A DNA stretch of 64,000 bases from Paenibacillus sp. CAA11 (GTDB taxonomy: Bacteria; Bacillota; Bacilli; Paenibacillales; Paenibacillaceae): NCBI RefSeq assembly GCF_003060825.1, contig NZ_CP028922.1, positions 3,682,001 to 3,746,000 of the forward strand. The letters run 5' to 3'. Below the pieces are notes generated by a model. The model saw nothing but the letters and a program-made list of their open reading frames with translations, was not told where the DNA came from and searched no databases. Within the stretch, counting starts at the first letter, position 1. The number at the start of each line of letters is the position of its first letter. The translations under genes and the position numbers were made by a program. Positions 27,801-36,045 of the stretch are shown piece after piece.

Positions 27801-28257
27801 CCGTATGATCAATGTACTGGGACAGGTAGGCCTCATTGCTGCGCACCGCGCCGACATCGGCAATCCCTACATCCTGCGTATAGATCACATCCACTTCCAG
27901 AGCGGAGCCCTCCAGCTGGATATCCCAGAACCATATCCCTTGCTCTGTAGGTATAAATTGAACCTGATAGCGAACCGTCCCCTCTTTATGTTCAACTTCT
28001 CCCTTCCAGATCACCCGGCTGCCCGATTGAAGAGCACGGCTCCCTGACCGGATTCCAAGCAGCGGGAAGGCCTGAATCCCGTCTTCCAAGTGCAGTCTGA
28101 GATAGAGATTGCCGAGCGCCCCATCCAACGGATTGCTGAGCCATTGATTGATCATGGCGGCACCGCCGCATGCCTGGTACAATTCTCCGCTGCTTAGAAA
28201 AGAGAAGGTCAGATTCCCCTTCTGAATAGACAGCTTCTTATCAGCTACAGTTGTCAT
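24886..28257 (-). CDS. GH94-type glycoside phosphorylase, probable 1,2-beta-oligoglucan phosphorylase
   Basis: A 1123-residue cytoplasmic enzyme; ATG 28257 has an AAAGGA site, the ATG 30 bases upstream has none. The N-terminal half is beta-sandwich-like; the C-terminal part is an (alpha/alpha)6 barrel with VPHGLEQYGGAAWGTRDVCQ, NWPQWFMFD and YGDGDWDDTLQ (about 765-770), whose aspartate matches the GH94 catalytic acid. A GHL94-type end follows (INPVGIREEVPNAELRQSNA). GH94 enzymes cleave beta-glucosides with phosphate to give glucose 1-phosphate. The length (about 1100, against about 800 for cellobiose phosphorylase) and the context (GH3, LacI, ABC importer) match Listeria Lin1839, the 1,2-beta-oligoglucan phosphorylase. 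Specificity is inferred from length and context. Confidence 0.8.
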   Translation of the reverse strand: MTTVADKKLSIQKGNLTFSFLSSGELYQACGGAAMINQWLSNPLDGALGNLYLRLHLEDGIQAFPLLGIRSGSRALQSGSRVIWKGEVEHKEGTVRYQVQFIPTEQGIWFWDIQLEGSALEVDVIYTQDVGIADVGAVRSNEAYLSQYIDHTVFEDAQKGYVVCSRQNQPQGGRFPYLQQGSLTKAVGYSTDGFQFFGLSYKETNQAEALYRSSLANEVYQYEFAFTALQSERIRLQGEARFVFYGLFQEDHPEAISGLEYQDLLQQAWNEAEGVAAEAQETDVLLDAVAQAGNIGEPLHSLSMLEEVVDRLYPRRYQEEREEGQLLAFFTDTYEHVVLKEKELRVERPHGHILMSGENARLRDDTITTTSYMYGIFNSQLVVGNTNFNKMMSNARNALNVPKMSGQRLYVEVDGKYRLLTMPSLFEMGFNYARWIYKTDADTFIVTNYTTVDSPEVRLHVRAVSGANYRFLITNQITMHVGEYEVPYRMEQNEETGILSFRAADASISSEIYPDLVYRMILDGAEYKAGDEELLAAGPVQGSASLIVLSTSPSSEWTLTVQGLLHGGELPYRQRPVEAEITRYREFYAGTMNGFKLSKRGETEDKLFKVNALAWWYTHNMLVHYSVPHGLEQYGGAAWGTRDVCQGPVEYFLATHKYEQVREILLTVFAHQYEDDGNWPQWFMFDKYTRIQQEESHGDIIVWPLKVLGDYLTATLDYSILDEQVPYTRKHSFDFTETKASIKEHAQKELNYIKQHFLHDTFLSSYGDGDWDDTLQPANAQLKQYMVSSWTVALTYQTVRQLAGILKKHDSDLAGELDQLTEGIRRDFNRYMLGTDVIPGFLYFEDPQEAKLMLHPTDEETGIQYRLLPMTRGMISELLTPEQAAAHDQLIQEKLFCPDGVRLMNRPAQYVGGVSVHFKRAEQAANFGREIGLQYVHAHIRYVEAMAKLGKGERVWHGLAAINPVGIREEVPNAELRQSNAYFSSSDGKFSTRYEAQEQFDKLRTGSVPVKGGWRIYSSGPGIYMNQLISNALGIRQAEGDLLIDPVLPEELDGTSFDFEYGGGQVTFNYHIQSGTVRSVQINGQEAAAERTDNRYREGGLRIKREEFDKLRSEGSTVVDIYM

Positions 28258-28312
28258 TCTTCTCACGTCCTTTTCTCTCTCGCTCATTCGTAGTTAATTG
28301 TTTGGCAGGATG

Positions 28313-30484
28313 CTAGCGGACCAATTGAAACGATCCCTTTGCCGCATCCCGGCTGTTCGGACCTATAAACAGTTCAAACCGCCCTGGATCGCTCTTATAG
28401 GATAAGTCGCTGTGGTAATAACGCAGCAGCGGCTCGTTAATTTCAAAGGTTATTTCAGCGCTTTCCCCTGGCGTAAGGCGTACCTTCCGGAACCCTTTAA
28501 GCTCCTTCATCGGCCGTACAACTTCTCCGGTAATATCGCGAACGTACAGCTGAACCGTCTCTTCACCGGTCAAAGATCCTGTATTCGTAACTTTTACCGA
28601 TGCGGTGAGAGGATTCTCCGCGGTCAAGCTGTCCGATGACAGGACAAGCTCCCCATAAGCAAAGCTGGTATAGCTGAGTCCGTATCCAAACGGCAGCAGC
28701 GGCTCATTCGGAATATCCAAATACTTGGAAATATAACGTTCCTCGCTGCTCGCTTCCGATAAAGGACGGCCGGTATTGAAATGGTTGTAATAGACCGGAA
28801 TTTGCCCGACCGTATGCGGGAAGGACATGCTTAACCGGCCTGAAGGGTTAGCCTTGCCATACAGAAGGTCGGCCACCGCAGCCCCCCCTTCACTGCCTGG
28901 ATACCATGCCTCCAGCAAAGCATCCGCTTCATCGTATACGCCATGCAGATCCAGAGGTCTTCCGTTGAACAAGACGATCGCCAGCGGCTTCCCAAGCAGC
29001 GATATACGGCGCACCAGCTCAAGCTGAGCCTCCGGCAGCCGGATATCGCTGCGGCTTGCGCCCTCGCCGCTCATCTCGGAAGATTCTCCAAGCGCCAGAA
29101 TGATCACATCGGCAGCCTTCGCAGCTGCTTCGGCCTCCTGCACCTCGGCCTCCGAGATCGATTCGATCTGGCAGCCTTGAGCGATGACCACATTCGAAGC
29201 CTGGGCGCTAGCCTGCTGCATTGCTGTTCCTAGCTGCGCAGCCTTCTCTTTCGAGCCCTGCCATGACCACCAGCCAAGGATATCTCCGCTTGCGGCGAAC
29301 GGCCCGATCAGCGCGACCTTCTGGCCCGGATCCAGCGGCAGAAGCCCGCCTTCATTCTTGAGCAGCACGCTGGATTTCACAGCAAGCTCTCGGGCTACTT
29401 CCCGATGTGCTGCGCTGAAGACCAGCTGGGCTTCCGCTTCAGGATCAGCACCGCGATGCGGCTCTTCAAACAGACCCAGCTTTTCTTTCAATTCAAGGAT
29501 GCGCAGGACAGCTTCATCAATCAGCGCTTCGTCCACCCGTCCCTCCTGAACCAGCTGAGGCAAATGATGGACATAGCATGGTGTCATCATCTCGATGTCC
29601 ACTCCAGCCTCAATGGCTTTGAGCGCCGCTTCCTCTTCGCCCTCAGCGACACCGTGGGCGATCATTTCCTTGATCGCAGCCCAGTCGGAGATGAGCACCC
29701 CTTCAAAGCCCCATTCTTCCCGCAGCAAATCACGCATGAGCTTCTTGTTGCCGCTGGCCGGGATGCCTTCCACGGTATTGAAGGAGGTCATCACCATTTC
29801 ACAGCCTTCATCAAGCGCTGCCTTATATGCCGGCAGATAATATTCCCGAAGCTGGCGTTCGGACAGATCGACGGTGTTGTACTCCCGTCCTCCCTCTGCG
29901 AGCCCGTAAGCCGCAAAGTGCTTCACACAGGCGGCTACACGATGCTTCTCAGAAGCCAGGTCCTGACCCTGGAACCCGCGGACAAAGGCTCGCGCAAACA
30001 GGGAGTTGAGGTAAGGATCCTCCCCTGTCGATTCCATTACGCGTCCCCAGCGGGGATCGCGCACAAGGTCCACCATTGGGGCGAAGGTGACATGCACGCC
30101 CGAAACCGCGGCCTCCTTGGCTGCAATCTCAGCGCTTGCCTCTGCAAGCTCCATATCCCAGGAGCAGCCAATTGCTAGCGGGATCGGGAAGATGGTCTTG
30201 AAGCCGTGCACAATATCGGCCATCACTAAGAGCGGGATACCGAGCCTGCTATTCTCCAAATGCTTATTCTGCAGCGCGATAACGTTCTCCGCACCGGACA
30301 CGCCAAGCACGGAACCGGAACCACTTACATGAGCATCCGTGATACCCAGCTCTTCCATCGGACCCGTAATTTCCCCGTCATCTTTGATCTCATCGTAGAA
30401 GGGCGCTGCCAGCTGCAGCAGCTGAGAGACTTTCTCTTCAAGCGTCATTTTTGTTAATAGCTCTTTGGCCAGCCTACTTGCCAT
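28313..30484 (-). CDS. GH3 beta-glucosidase (BglX-like)
   Basis: A 723-residue enzyme without signal peptide. Domains: a TIM barrel with GVHVTFAPMVDLVRDPRWGR and VMESTGEDPYLN, the nucleophile aspartate in GVLISDWAAI (about 266), then an alpha/beta sandwich, and a C-terminal fibronectin-III-like domain (VKVTNTGSLTGEETVQLYVR). GH3 enzymes cleave terminal beta-glucose. Next to the phosphorylase it probably finishes the disaccharide (sophorose) left by phosphorolysis, as Lin1840 does in Listeria. Two GAAACGTTTC operators sit upstream. The phosphorylase starts 55 bases after its stop, in the same transcript. Confidence 0.9.
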   Translation of the reverse strand: MASRLAKELLTKMTLEEKVSQLLQLAAPFYDEIKDDGEITGPMEELGITDAHVSGSGSVLGVSGAENVIALQNKHLENSRLGIPLLVMADIVHGFKTIFPIPLAIGCSWDMELAEASAEIAAKEAAVSGVHVTFAPMVDLVRDPRWGRVMESTGEDPYLNSLFARAFVRGFQGQDLASEKHRVAACVKHFAAYGLAEGGREYNTVDLSERQLREYYLPAYKAALDEGCEMVMTSFNTVEGIPASGNKKLMRDLLREEWGFEGVLISDWAAIKEMIAHGVAEGEEEAALKAIEAGVDIEMMTPCYVHHLPQLVQEGRVDEALIDEAVLRILELKEKLGLFEEPHRGADPEAEAQLVFSAAHREVARELAVKSSVLLKNEGGLLPLDPGQKVALIGPFAASGDILGWWSWQGSKEKAAQLGTAMQQASAQASNVVIAQGCQIESISEAEVQEAEAAAKAADVIILALGESSEMSGEGASRSDIRLPEAQLELVRRISLLGKPLAIVLFNGRPLDLHGVYDEADALLEAWYPGSEGGAAVADLLYGKANPSGRLSMSFPHTVGQIPVYYNHFNTGRPLSEASSEERYISKYLDIPNEPLLPFGYGLSYTSFAYGELVLSSDSLTAENPLTASVKVTNTGSLTGEETVQLYVRDITGEVVRPMKELKGFRKVRLTPGESAEITFEINEPLLRYYHSDLSYKSDPGRFELFIGPNSRDAAKGSFQLVR

Positions 30485-30510
30485 GTTCTAACCTCCTTAG
30501 CATTGTTTGA

Positions 30511-30520
30511 GAAACGTTTC
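30511..30520. promoter_or_regulatory. LacI-type operator 1 upstream of GH3 gene
   Basis: The perfect palindrome GAAACGTTTC within TTGAGAAACGTTTCGAG, 27 bp before the GH3 start, placed to block transcription. One of four copies in this locus. Confidence 0.75.
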
Positions 30521-30577
30521 GAGTTAATAAAATCCATTATTATACAATAATTACTGAGTTTAAAAACTGTTTTTTTC

Positions 30578-30587
30578 GAAACGTTTC
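30578..30587. promoter_or_regulatory. LacI-type operator 2 upstream of GH3 gene
   Basis: GAAACGTTTC within TCGAAACGTTTCAA. Its centre is 67 bp from operator 1, between which the GH3 promoter must lie, so DNA looping by a LacI tetramer is possible. Confidence 0.75.
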
Positions 30588-30647
30588 AACCCTAAAGCGA
30601 ATAAAAGGACTTGCAGCAGCTAAGCCATCGGTTTAAGGCCGCTTGTG

Positions 30648-31421
30648 TCAGAGCGGCAGCCATTCCAGCAACCGCTGGCTCACCCTGTCCCAATACTTCC
30701 ACTCGTGCCCGGCAGTCTCTTCCTCGTAGGTGATCTCAAGTCCGGCCTGGCGCGCATGGTGAAGAAAGGCTTGATTGCCTTCATACATAAAGTCCTCTGT
30801 GCCGCAGCACTGGAATAATAGAGGCTGAGTGCCCCTAGCACCTAACGCTGCAGCCAGCTCGAATAAATCGTTATCACTGCCTTTAACCGCATCTACACTG
30901 CCAAAGATGCGCTCAGCTTCGTCAGGAGCAAAGCCGTTCGGTCCGCTTAGCCGCCTTACAATATCCAGCCCGCCGGACAAGCTTGCCGCAGCAGCATATT
31001 GCTCAGGACAGCGAAGAGCCAGCTTAAAGGCCCCGTATCCTCCCATGGATATCCCGGCAACAAATGTATCCTCCCTGCGCTGTGAGATCGGAAACAGGGA
31101 CCCTACAATTTCGGGGAGCTCCTGGCTGAGATAAGTAAAAAAGAGTCCTCCCTGCTTCATATCCGTATAGTAGCTACGGTCCGCCCTGGGCAGAACCAAC
31201 GCCACACCTTTAGCTTCTGCATAACGCTCTATCGAGGACTGCCGCGTCCATTCCGTATGATCCCCGCCCAATCCATGAAGCAGATATAGAACCGGCAACT
31301 TGCCTCCCCTGCTAGCGCGAAGCGGTGATTGCATAGGAATCACCATATGAATGTCGGTTGACATGCCAAGGGTTTCGGCATATACAGCCATCTGGATGTA
31401 AGCCACCTTGATCAACTCCAC
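30648..31421 (-). CDS. esterase-D-type alpha/beta hydrolase
   Basis: A 257-residue cytoplasmic hydrolase. It has an oxyanion region LPVLYLLHGLGGDHTEWTRQ, the nucleophile elbow GISMGGYGAFK (serine about 124), an acid in QCCGTEDFMYEGN and a final histidine in TAGHEWKYWDR. This is the tributyrin-esterase/S-formylglutathione-hydrolase family. In a sugar locus it most likely removes acetyl or other acyl groups from imported saccharides; that role is inferred. It lies 44 bases after the lacI stop. Confidence 0.85.
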   Translation of the reverse strand: MELIKVAYIQMAVYAETLGMSTDIHMVIPMQSPLRASRGGKLPVLYLLHGLGGDHTEWTRQSSIERYAEAKGVALVLPRADRSYYTDMKQGGLFFTYLSQELPEIVGSLFPISQRREDTFVAGISMGGYGAFKLALRCPEQYAAAASLSGGLDIVRRLSGPNGFAPDEAERIFGSVDAVKGSDNDLFELAAALGARGTQPLLFQCCGTEDFMYEGNQAFLHHARQAGLEITYEEETAGHEWKYWDRVSQRLLEWLPL

Positions 31422-31465
31422 TTTATGCGTACTGGTGTACCTTTAAGAACCATACCTTCTAGTTA

Positions 31466-32473
31466 TCATACCTCTAGCACCGATCCTACTTTACGAACAG
31501 ACTCACGAGAGATGAGCTTAATCATCAGCTTGTAGGTGTCATTCACCTCATCACCGTCCAGCATCTGAAAGAGCAGGTGGCCTGCCAGCGAGCCCAGTTC
31601 ATGCATCGGCTGGTGGATGGTTGTCAGCGGAGGATTTAGATATTCAGCCAGCTGAATATCGTCAAAGCCGATAACGGAAATATCCTCCGGCACGGATAGC
31701 CCGCCTTCCTGCAGCGCCATCATGCCCCCAATAGCCATTTCATCATTTCCATAGAAAACAGCGGACGGCAGCTCCCCCTGCATCATCATCATCTTTGTGG
31801 CCTTATATCCGCCTTCGCGAATAAAGCTTCCATTCAATCTCCACTTCGCCTTCTCTTCAAGTCCCGCTTCCTTCATGGCCCGCAAATATCCTTGGTGCCG
31901 AAGGCTATTATCATACGAATTGGACGGGCCGCTGATATAGGCAATGGACTTGTGACCGCAGTCTATAAGATGCCGGGTAGCCGTATAACCTCCCTGCTCT
32001 CCATCAACGAGCACATTGATCAGGCCTTCCGATGAAATCTCCCGATCCATCACAACGATAGGAAAGCGTTGGCTTGCCGACTCATACAGAATATCATTTG
32101 TGATATTATGAGCCAGCACGATAGCTGCATCTACCCTTTTCTCACGCAGAAATTTCACAGCTGTTGAATCTTGTCCGCCCATAGAGCTGCAGGCAATCAG
32201 GTCATAGCCATGAGCCAGAGCTACATCCTGGACACTGCGGATCAGCTCCGAATAATAAGGACCTGACAGGTCCGTTAGGATCAGTGCAATCGTATTGGTC
32301 CGGCTGCGTTTTAAATCCATGGCAAAACCGTTTTTGCGATAATTCAGCTGTCTTGCCGCCTCCAGCACCTTTTCCCTCGTCTTCGCACTTACCTTGCTGT
32401 CTCCGTTCAGCGCATATGAAGCAGTAGAAAGCGCAACGCCAGCTAATTTCGCCACATCTTTAATCGTAGCCAT
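31466..32473 (-). CDS. LacI-family regulator of the beta-glucan-type locus
   Basis: A 335-residue repressor. The N-terminal helix-turn-helix MATIKDVAKLAGVALSTASY includes the typical recognition helix; the hinge and the periplasmic-binding-like effector domain follow (NTIALILTDLSGPYYSELIR, VISVIGFDDIQLAEYLNPPL). The four GAAACGTTTC palindromes upstream of the two promoters of this locus are likely its sites. Note that its recognition helix has ALSTASYAL where many family members have STVSRVL. It is placed inside the importer operon, so it controls its own synthesis. Confidence 0.9.
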   Translation of the reverse strand: MATIKDVAKLAGVALSTASYALNGDSKVSAKTREKVLEAARQLNYRKNGFAMDLKRSRTNTIALILTDLSGPYYSELIRSVQDVALAHGYDLIACSSMGGQDSTAVKFLREKRVDAAIVLAHNITNDILYESASQRFPIVVMDREISSEGLINVLVDGEQGGYTATRHLIDCGHKSIAYISGPSNSYDNSLRHQGYLRAMKEAGLEEKAKWRLNGSFIREGGYKATKMMMMQGELPSAVFYGNDEMAIGGMMALQEGGLSVPEDISVIGFDDIQLAEYLNPPLTTIHQPMHELGSLAGHLLFQMLDGDEVNDTYKLMIKLISRESVRKVGSVLEV

Positions 32474-32525
32474 TTCACTTGTTCAATCCTTCCAGTTCTG
32501 GTCTTCTGAGTACATATCCTCTTAT

Positions 32526-33344
32526 TTATTTCATCCCAGAGATCGTATATCCTTCTATAATATGTTTTTGGAAAAAAGCAAAAATGATAATGATCGGGAT
32601 GACCATGAAGGCAGCTCCGGCCATTTGAAGTCCGAATTCCGTTCCATGCTGGCCTTTCAGCAGAGAAAGTCCAACCGAGAGCGTGTACAGCTTCTCATCA
32701 TTAGCGATAATCAGAGGCCACAGGAAGCTGTTCCAGGCGCCGATAAAGGTAAGGATTCCCTGTACGGCAAATACCGGCTTCACGACAGGCAGAATTAATT
32801 GGAAGAATATCCGCAGCTCGCCAGCTCCGTCCAGCCTTGCCGCCTCTAAGAGATCTGTCGGAATGGTAGACATGAACTGACGGAACAGGAAGATACCAAA
32901 TGCCCCAACCAGACCCGGCAGTATAATCCCTCCCATGGTATTTACAAGCCCCAGCTTGTTAATGATCAAATAGGTAGGAATCATGGTAACCTGTCCCGGA
33001 ATCATCATCGTCGCAAGGATCAGATAGAAGAATTTATTCTTCCCCGGGAAGTCGAATTTGGCAAACGCATAGCCTGCGAGTGCATTCAGGAACAATCCGA
33101 CAAACGAGAAGAGTACAATAATCAGCGTATTGCCGAGATAAATCAGAAAGTCCATTTTCACAAATAAATCTTTATAATTTTGCAGTGTTGGATGATTCGG
33201 TATAATGGTTGGCGGTATGATGGTAAATTCATTTTCCGGCTTGAACGATGAGCCCAGCATCCATATGAACGGGATCATCATCAGAAGTCCGCCAATGATC
33301 AAAATAGTGACCATGAACCCTTTTTCGAGCTTCTTAAGTGCCAT
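32526..33344 (-). CDS. sugar ABC permease (MalG-type)
   Basis: A 272-residue permease with six hydrophobic helices and the EAA loop LLEAARLDGAGELRIFFQLI. The N-terminus (GFMVTILIIGGLLMMIPFIW, MLGSSFKP) is typical of the carbohydrate (CUT1) family second permease. It forms the channel with the 33360 product and is fed by the 34440 lipoprotein. No ATPase gene is present in this locus, so it probably uses a shared MsmK/MsmX-type ATPase encoded elsewhere, as is usual for CUT1 systems in Firmicutes. Confidence 0.92.
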   Translation of the reverse strand: MALKKLEKGFMVTILIIGGLLMMIPFIWMLGSSFKPENEFTIIPPTIIPNHPTLQNYKDLFVKMDFLIYLGNTLIIVLFSFVGLFLNALAGYAFAKFDFPGKNKFFYLILATMMIPGQVTMIPTYLIINKLGLVNTMGGIILPGLVGAFGIFLFRQFMSTIPTDLLEAARLDGAGELRIFFQLILPVVKPVFAVQGILTFIGAWNSFLWPLIIANDEKLYTLSVGLSLLKGQHGTEFGLQMAGAAFMVIPIIIIFAFFQKHIIEGYTISGMK

Positions 33345-33359
33345 TATGATGTCCCTCCT

Positions 33360-34259
33360 TTAGTATTCGACTTCTTTCTTTCTCACCGCAAATTGAACAA
33401 TAGTTGCCAGAATGATAATAATGAACAGGACGAATGAGCCTGCTGCAGCATAACCGAAATTGCTGAGCTGGAAGCCATTATTGTAAATAAATAGCGCCAT
33501 AGACATCGTCGCATTCAGCGGACCGCCCTTCGTCATGACCAGCGGCTCTTCGAAGAACTGAATCCATCCGATCAAGGTCGTAATGGTCACAAAGAAGGTT
33601 GCAAAGCTGAGCAGCGGAATCGTAATATGCCGAATCTTCTTCCATCCGGTTGCTCCATCAATCTCAGCCGCCTCATAATAGGATCGCGGAATACCTTGAA
33701 GCGCAGCCAGAAAGATGATCATGTTCAGGCCGATGGATTTCCACAGGGCGAGCAGAATCAGCGCAGGCTTAGCCAGATTTGGGTCCTGCAGCCATTCCTG
33801 TGCCGGAATTCCGAACCAAGACAGAATATAGTTGAAGAGACCGTACGAGCCATTATACAAATAGCCCCAGACTACAGCTACCGCCACAATATTGGTGATA
33901 GAAGGCATGTAATAAATGACGCGAAAAGCCTTGAACAGCTTGCTTGTGCCGTAATTCAGCAGCATCGCCACCGCCATGGCAAAAATAACAACCAGCGGCA
34001 CTCCAATAAGTACATAAAAGGCTGTATTGTAAATTGATTTTATAAAGACAGGGTCTTTAAAGATGTTCAAATAGTTGTCAAACCCGACTGAGGATATATT
34101 TGCGTAATCGGCAAGCCCGAGCAAGTCCATATCCGTAAAGCTGATGATCAGCGCAATGATGATCGGTATGATCGAAAACACGAGCAGCAACAGCACAGCC
34201 GGAGCAATAAAGAAGTACGGATATTTATGTTTGTTCCATTGTTTCACGAATTGCCGCAT
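33360..34259 (-). CDS. sugar ABC permease (MalF-type)
   Basis: A 299-residue CUT1 permease. Features are YFFIAPAVLLLLVFSIIPII at the first helix, the extracellular segment with GFDNYLNIFKDPVFIKSIYN, and the EAA loop YYEAAEIDGATGWKKIRHIT. It lies 15 bases before the partner permease and about 180 bases after the binding-protein gene, from which it is separated by a hairpin. Confidence 0.92.
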   Translation of the reverse strand: MRQFVKQWNKHKYPYFFIAPAVLLLLVFSIIPIIIALIISFTDMDLLGLADYANISSVGFDNYLNIFKDPVFIKSIYNTAFYVLIGVPLVVIFAMAVAMLLNYGTSKLFKAFRVIYYMPSITNIVAVAVVWGYLYNGSYGLFNYILSWFGIPAQEWLQDPNLAKPALILLALWKSIGLNMIIFLAALQGIPRSYYEAAEIDGATGWKKIRHITIPLLSFATFFVTITTLIGWIQFFEEPLVMTKGGPLNATMSMALFIYNNGFQLSNFGYAAAGSFVLFIIIILATIVQFAVRKKEVEY

Positions 34260-34359
34260 CTCTAACTCACCCCTTAATTTTCTTCAGCCTTCCCCATGTA
34301 TCCGCCATATAGATTGAACTAACATTCATTTCTTTAGTTCATTCTTTATAGGTCATCAA

Positions 34360-34421
34360 AAAGCTTGCAGCCGAGACCTGCCTTAAATTCAAGGAAAGTC
34401 CCGGCACCAAAAGCAAGCTTT
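34360..34421 (-). terminator. attenuating hairpin between binding-protein and permease genes
   Basis: On the minus strand AAAGCTTGC pairs with GCAAGCTTT across about 44 bases that form a further imperfect stem (CCGGGAC/GTCTCGG), and TT follows the pairing arm. It lies 18 bases past the binding-protein stop. It probably lets only part of the transcripts continue into the permease genes. Confidence 0.6.
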
Positions 34422-34439
34422 ATGCGGATGGGAAAAGGG

Positions 34440-35684
34440 TTACTTGTTCCCGAGTATTTCGTTCGCCTTCTCGTTCAGCTTATCCAATTCGGCCTGCGTA
34501 TCCGCTCCGCCAATCGTGATCTTCTCAAAGGAAGCAATTGCCGCTTGCGCAATGGTCTCCCATTCCTTAATTTGTGGAGCAGGACGAGTATTCTCCAGCT
34601 GTTTACCAAATGCAGCGATCATCGGATCTTTGAACTGTTCATTGTTCCATGCACTCTTAAGAGCCGGAAGCGAGTTGGAGGTTTCGTAGTATTTCAGCTG
34701 TGCCTTCTCTTCGGTCAAGAAAGAGATGAACTTGGCAGCTTCCTCAGGGTTCTTACTATACTTGAAGATAGACAAGTCCGATCCGCCGATAGAAGAAGTA
34801 TTGGTCTTCTTCGAAGGCAGTGTTGTTACCGTCCACTTGCCGTCAATCTCTGGATCTTTCTCTTTCGTTGTCTGAATCATCCACGGACCGCTGATATACA
34901 TTGGGAGCGTGCCGTCTTTAAATGCAGCTACAGTATCCAGGTCATTTCCTTTAGGGGACAGACCTTCATCATAGAAGCTCTTCAGGAAGTTGATCGCTTC
35001 TACATATTCCGGCTTGTTGAACAAAGGCTGGCGGTTGCTGTCAATGATGTCACTGCCATTTTGCCATGCGTAAAGAGCAGTATAAACCTGGTCCTTGGCT
35101 TCGATCGGCAAGGCGTAATGTCCTTTTCCACCCTTGGCTACCAGTTTTCTGGACGCATCCTTCAGCTCATCCCAAGTCTTTGGCCCTTCAGGATAACCAA
35201 CCTCACCCAGCAGATCCGTACGGTAGAAGAGCGCGCGGGTTTCTACATACCAAGGCACTCCATAGGTTTTGCCATCGTATTTAGTAGTTTCTACAGCGCC
35301 ATCGAAGAAGTTATCCGCCTTAAGGCTCGGATGTTTCTCGATATATGGAGCCATATCGAGAAGTGCGCCTGCATTTGCGAACTCAGGAATCCAAGTTGTC
35401 CCCATTTGGATCACGTCCGGGCCATTCTTTGATGCGACAGCCGTCAGCAGCTTATCATGCGCGGAATCCCAAGGAATTGCCTGTACATCGACCTTAATAC
35501 CAGGGTTAGCTTCCTCGTACATTTTTGCAACCGGAGCCACACTTTCCGAAGTCCCCATAAACCATACCTTCAGCGTTTTGGAATCGCCGCTTCCGGATTC
35601 GGAATTGTTCGAACCACAGCCGACAACTACCATCGAAAAAGCAAGCAATGCGGCCAGAGTAACCAGCCAGGTTTTTTTCTTCAT
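34440..35684 (-). CDS. sugar-binding lipoprotein of the beta-glucan-type importer
   Basis: A 414-residue family-1 solute-binding protein. ATG 35684 (ribosome site GAAGGAAG) gives signal peptide MKKKTWLVTLAALLAFSMVV with lipobox VVGC; a GTG 12 bases upstream is an alternative. Mature features are LKVWFMGTSESVAPVAKMYE, GIKVDVQAIPWDSAHDKLLT and VIQMGTTWIPEFANAGALLD, typical of oligosaccharide receptors. In Listeria the equivalent Lin1841 binds sophoro-oligosaccharides; the same ligand is suggested here by the neighbouring phosphorylase. First gene of the importer operon, downstream of two operators. Confidence 0.9.
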   Translation of the reverse strand: MKKKTWLVTLAALLAFSMVVVGCGSNNSESGSGDSKTLKVWFMGTSESVAPVAKMYEEANPGIKVDVQAIPWDSAHDKLLTAVASKNGPDVIQMGTTWIPEFANAGALLDMAPYIEKHPSLKADNFFDGAVETTKYDGKTYGVPWYVETRALFYRTDLLGEVGYPEGPKTWDELKDASRKLVAKGGKGHYALPIEAKDQVYTALYAWQNGSDIIDSNRQPLFNKPEYVEAINFLKSFYDEGLSPKGNDLDTVAAFKDGTLPMYISGPWMIQTTKEKDPEIDGKWTVTTLPSKKTNTSSIGGSDLSIFKYSKNPEEAAKFISFLTEEKAQLKYYETSNSLPALKSAWNNEQFKDPMIAAFGKQLENTRPAPQIKEWETIAQAAIASFEKITIGGADTQAELDKLNEKANEILGNK

Positions 35685-35744
35685 CTCTTCCTTCACCCCA
35701 TGATAAGATTAGTAATGATTCAGCAAATTGCAAACCCTTACATC

Positions 35745-35754
35745 GAAACGTTTC
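35745..35754. promoter_or_regulatory. LacI-type operator 3 upstream of importer operon
   Basis: GAAACGTTTC at the centre of the 16-bp perfect palindrome ATCGAAACGTTTCGAT (35742-35757), 58 bp before the binding-protein start. Confidence 0.75.
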
Positions 35755-35845
35755 GATTTTTATCGAAAAAAATTCGCTGCTTTTTATTTGTTTTGCAGCT
35801 CTTTATTTAGCTGCAGTACGAGCTAAATAAGTTGGTTTAATCGAT

Positions 35846-35859
35846 TTTAATCGCTTTCA
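35846..35859 (-). promoter_or_regulatory. possible CcpA (cre) site
   Basis: On the minus strand TGAAAGCGATTAAA matches the cre consensus TGWAANCGNTNWCA except for one base. It lies between operators 3 and 4 and would place the importer under carbon catabolite control. Confidence 0.4.
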
Positions 35860-35927
35860 CTAAGATATTTAATTCATTTGCTTGTTTTTCTCTTCTGATA
35901 TCTTCATTCAGAGCGATCAGAAAATTT

Positions 35928-35937
35928 GAAACGTTTC
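35928..35937. promoter_or_regulatory. LacI-type operator 4 upstream of importer operon
   Basis: GAAACGTTTC within the palindrome TTGAAACGTTTCAA, 183 bp from operator 3. The 35.7-36.1 kb gap holds these sites and the importer promoter; no gene was seen in it. Confidence 0.7.
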
Positions 35938-36045
35938 AATAACCACATTATATACGCCTGTGTTAGCGATTTCAATCATTATTTTGGAGAATTCCACAAC
36001 AAATTTTATTTCTTCTCCTATATCCATTTTGGTGTCAACAAATCA

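Noticed and set aside
34365..35432. 355-codon open frame antisense to the sugar-binding lipoprotein gene
   Set aside because: Same reasons: no motif, and the minus-strand gene is certain.
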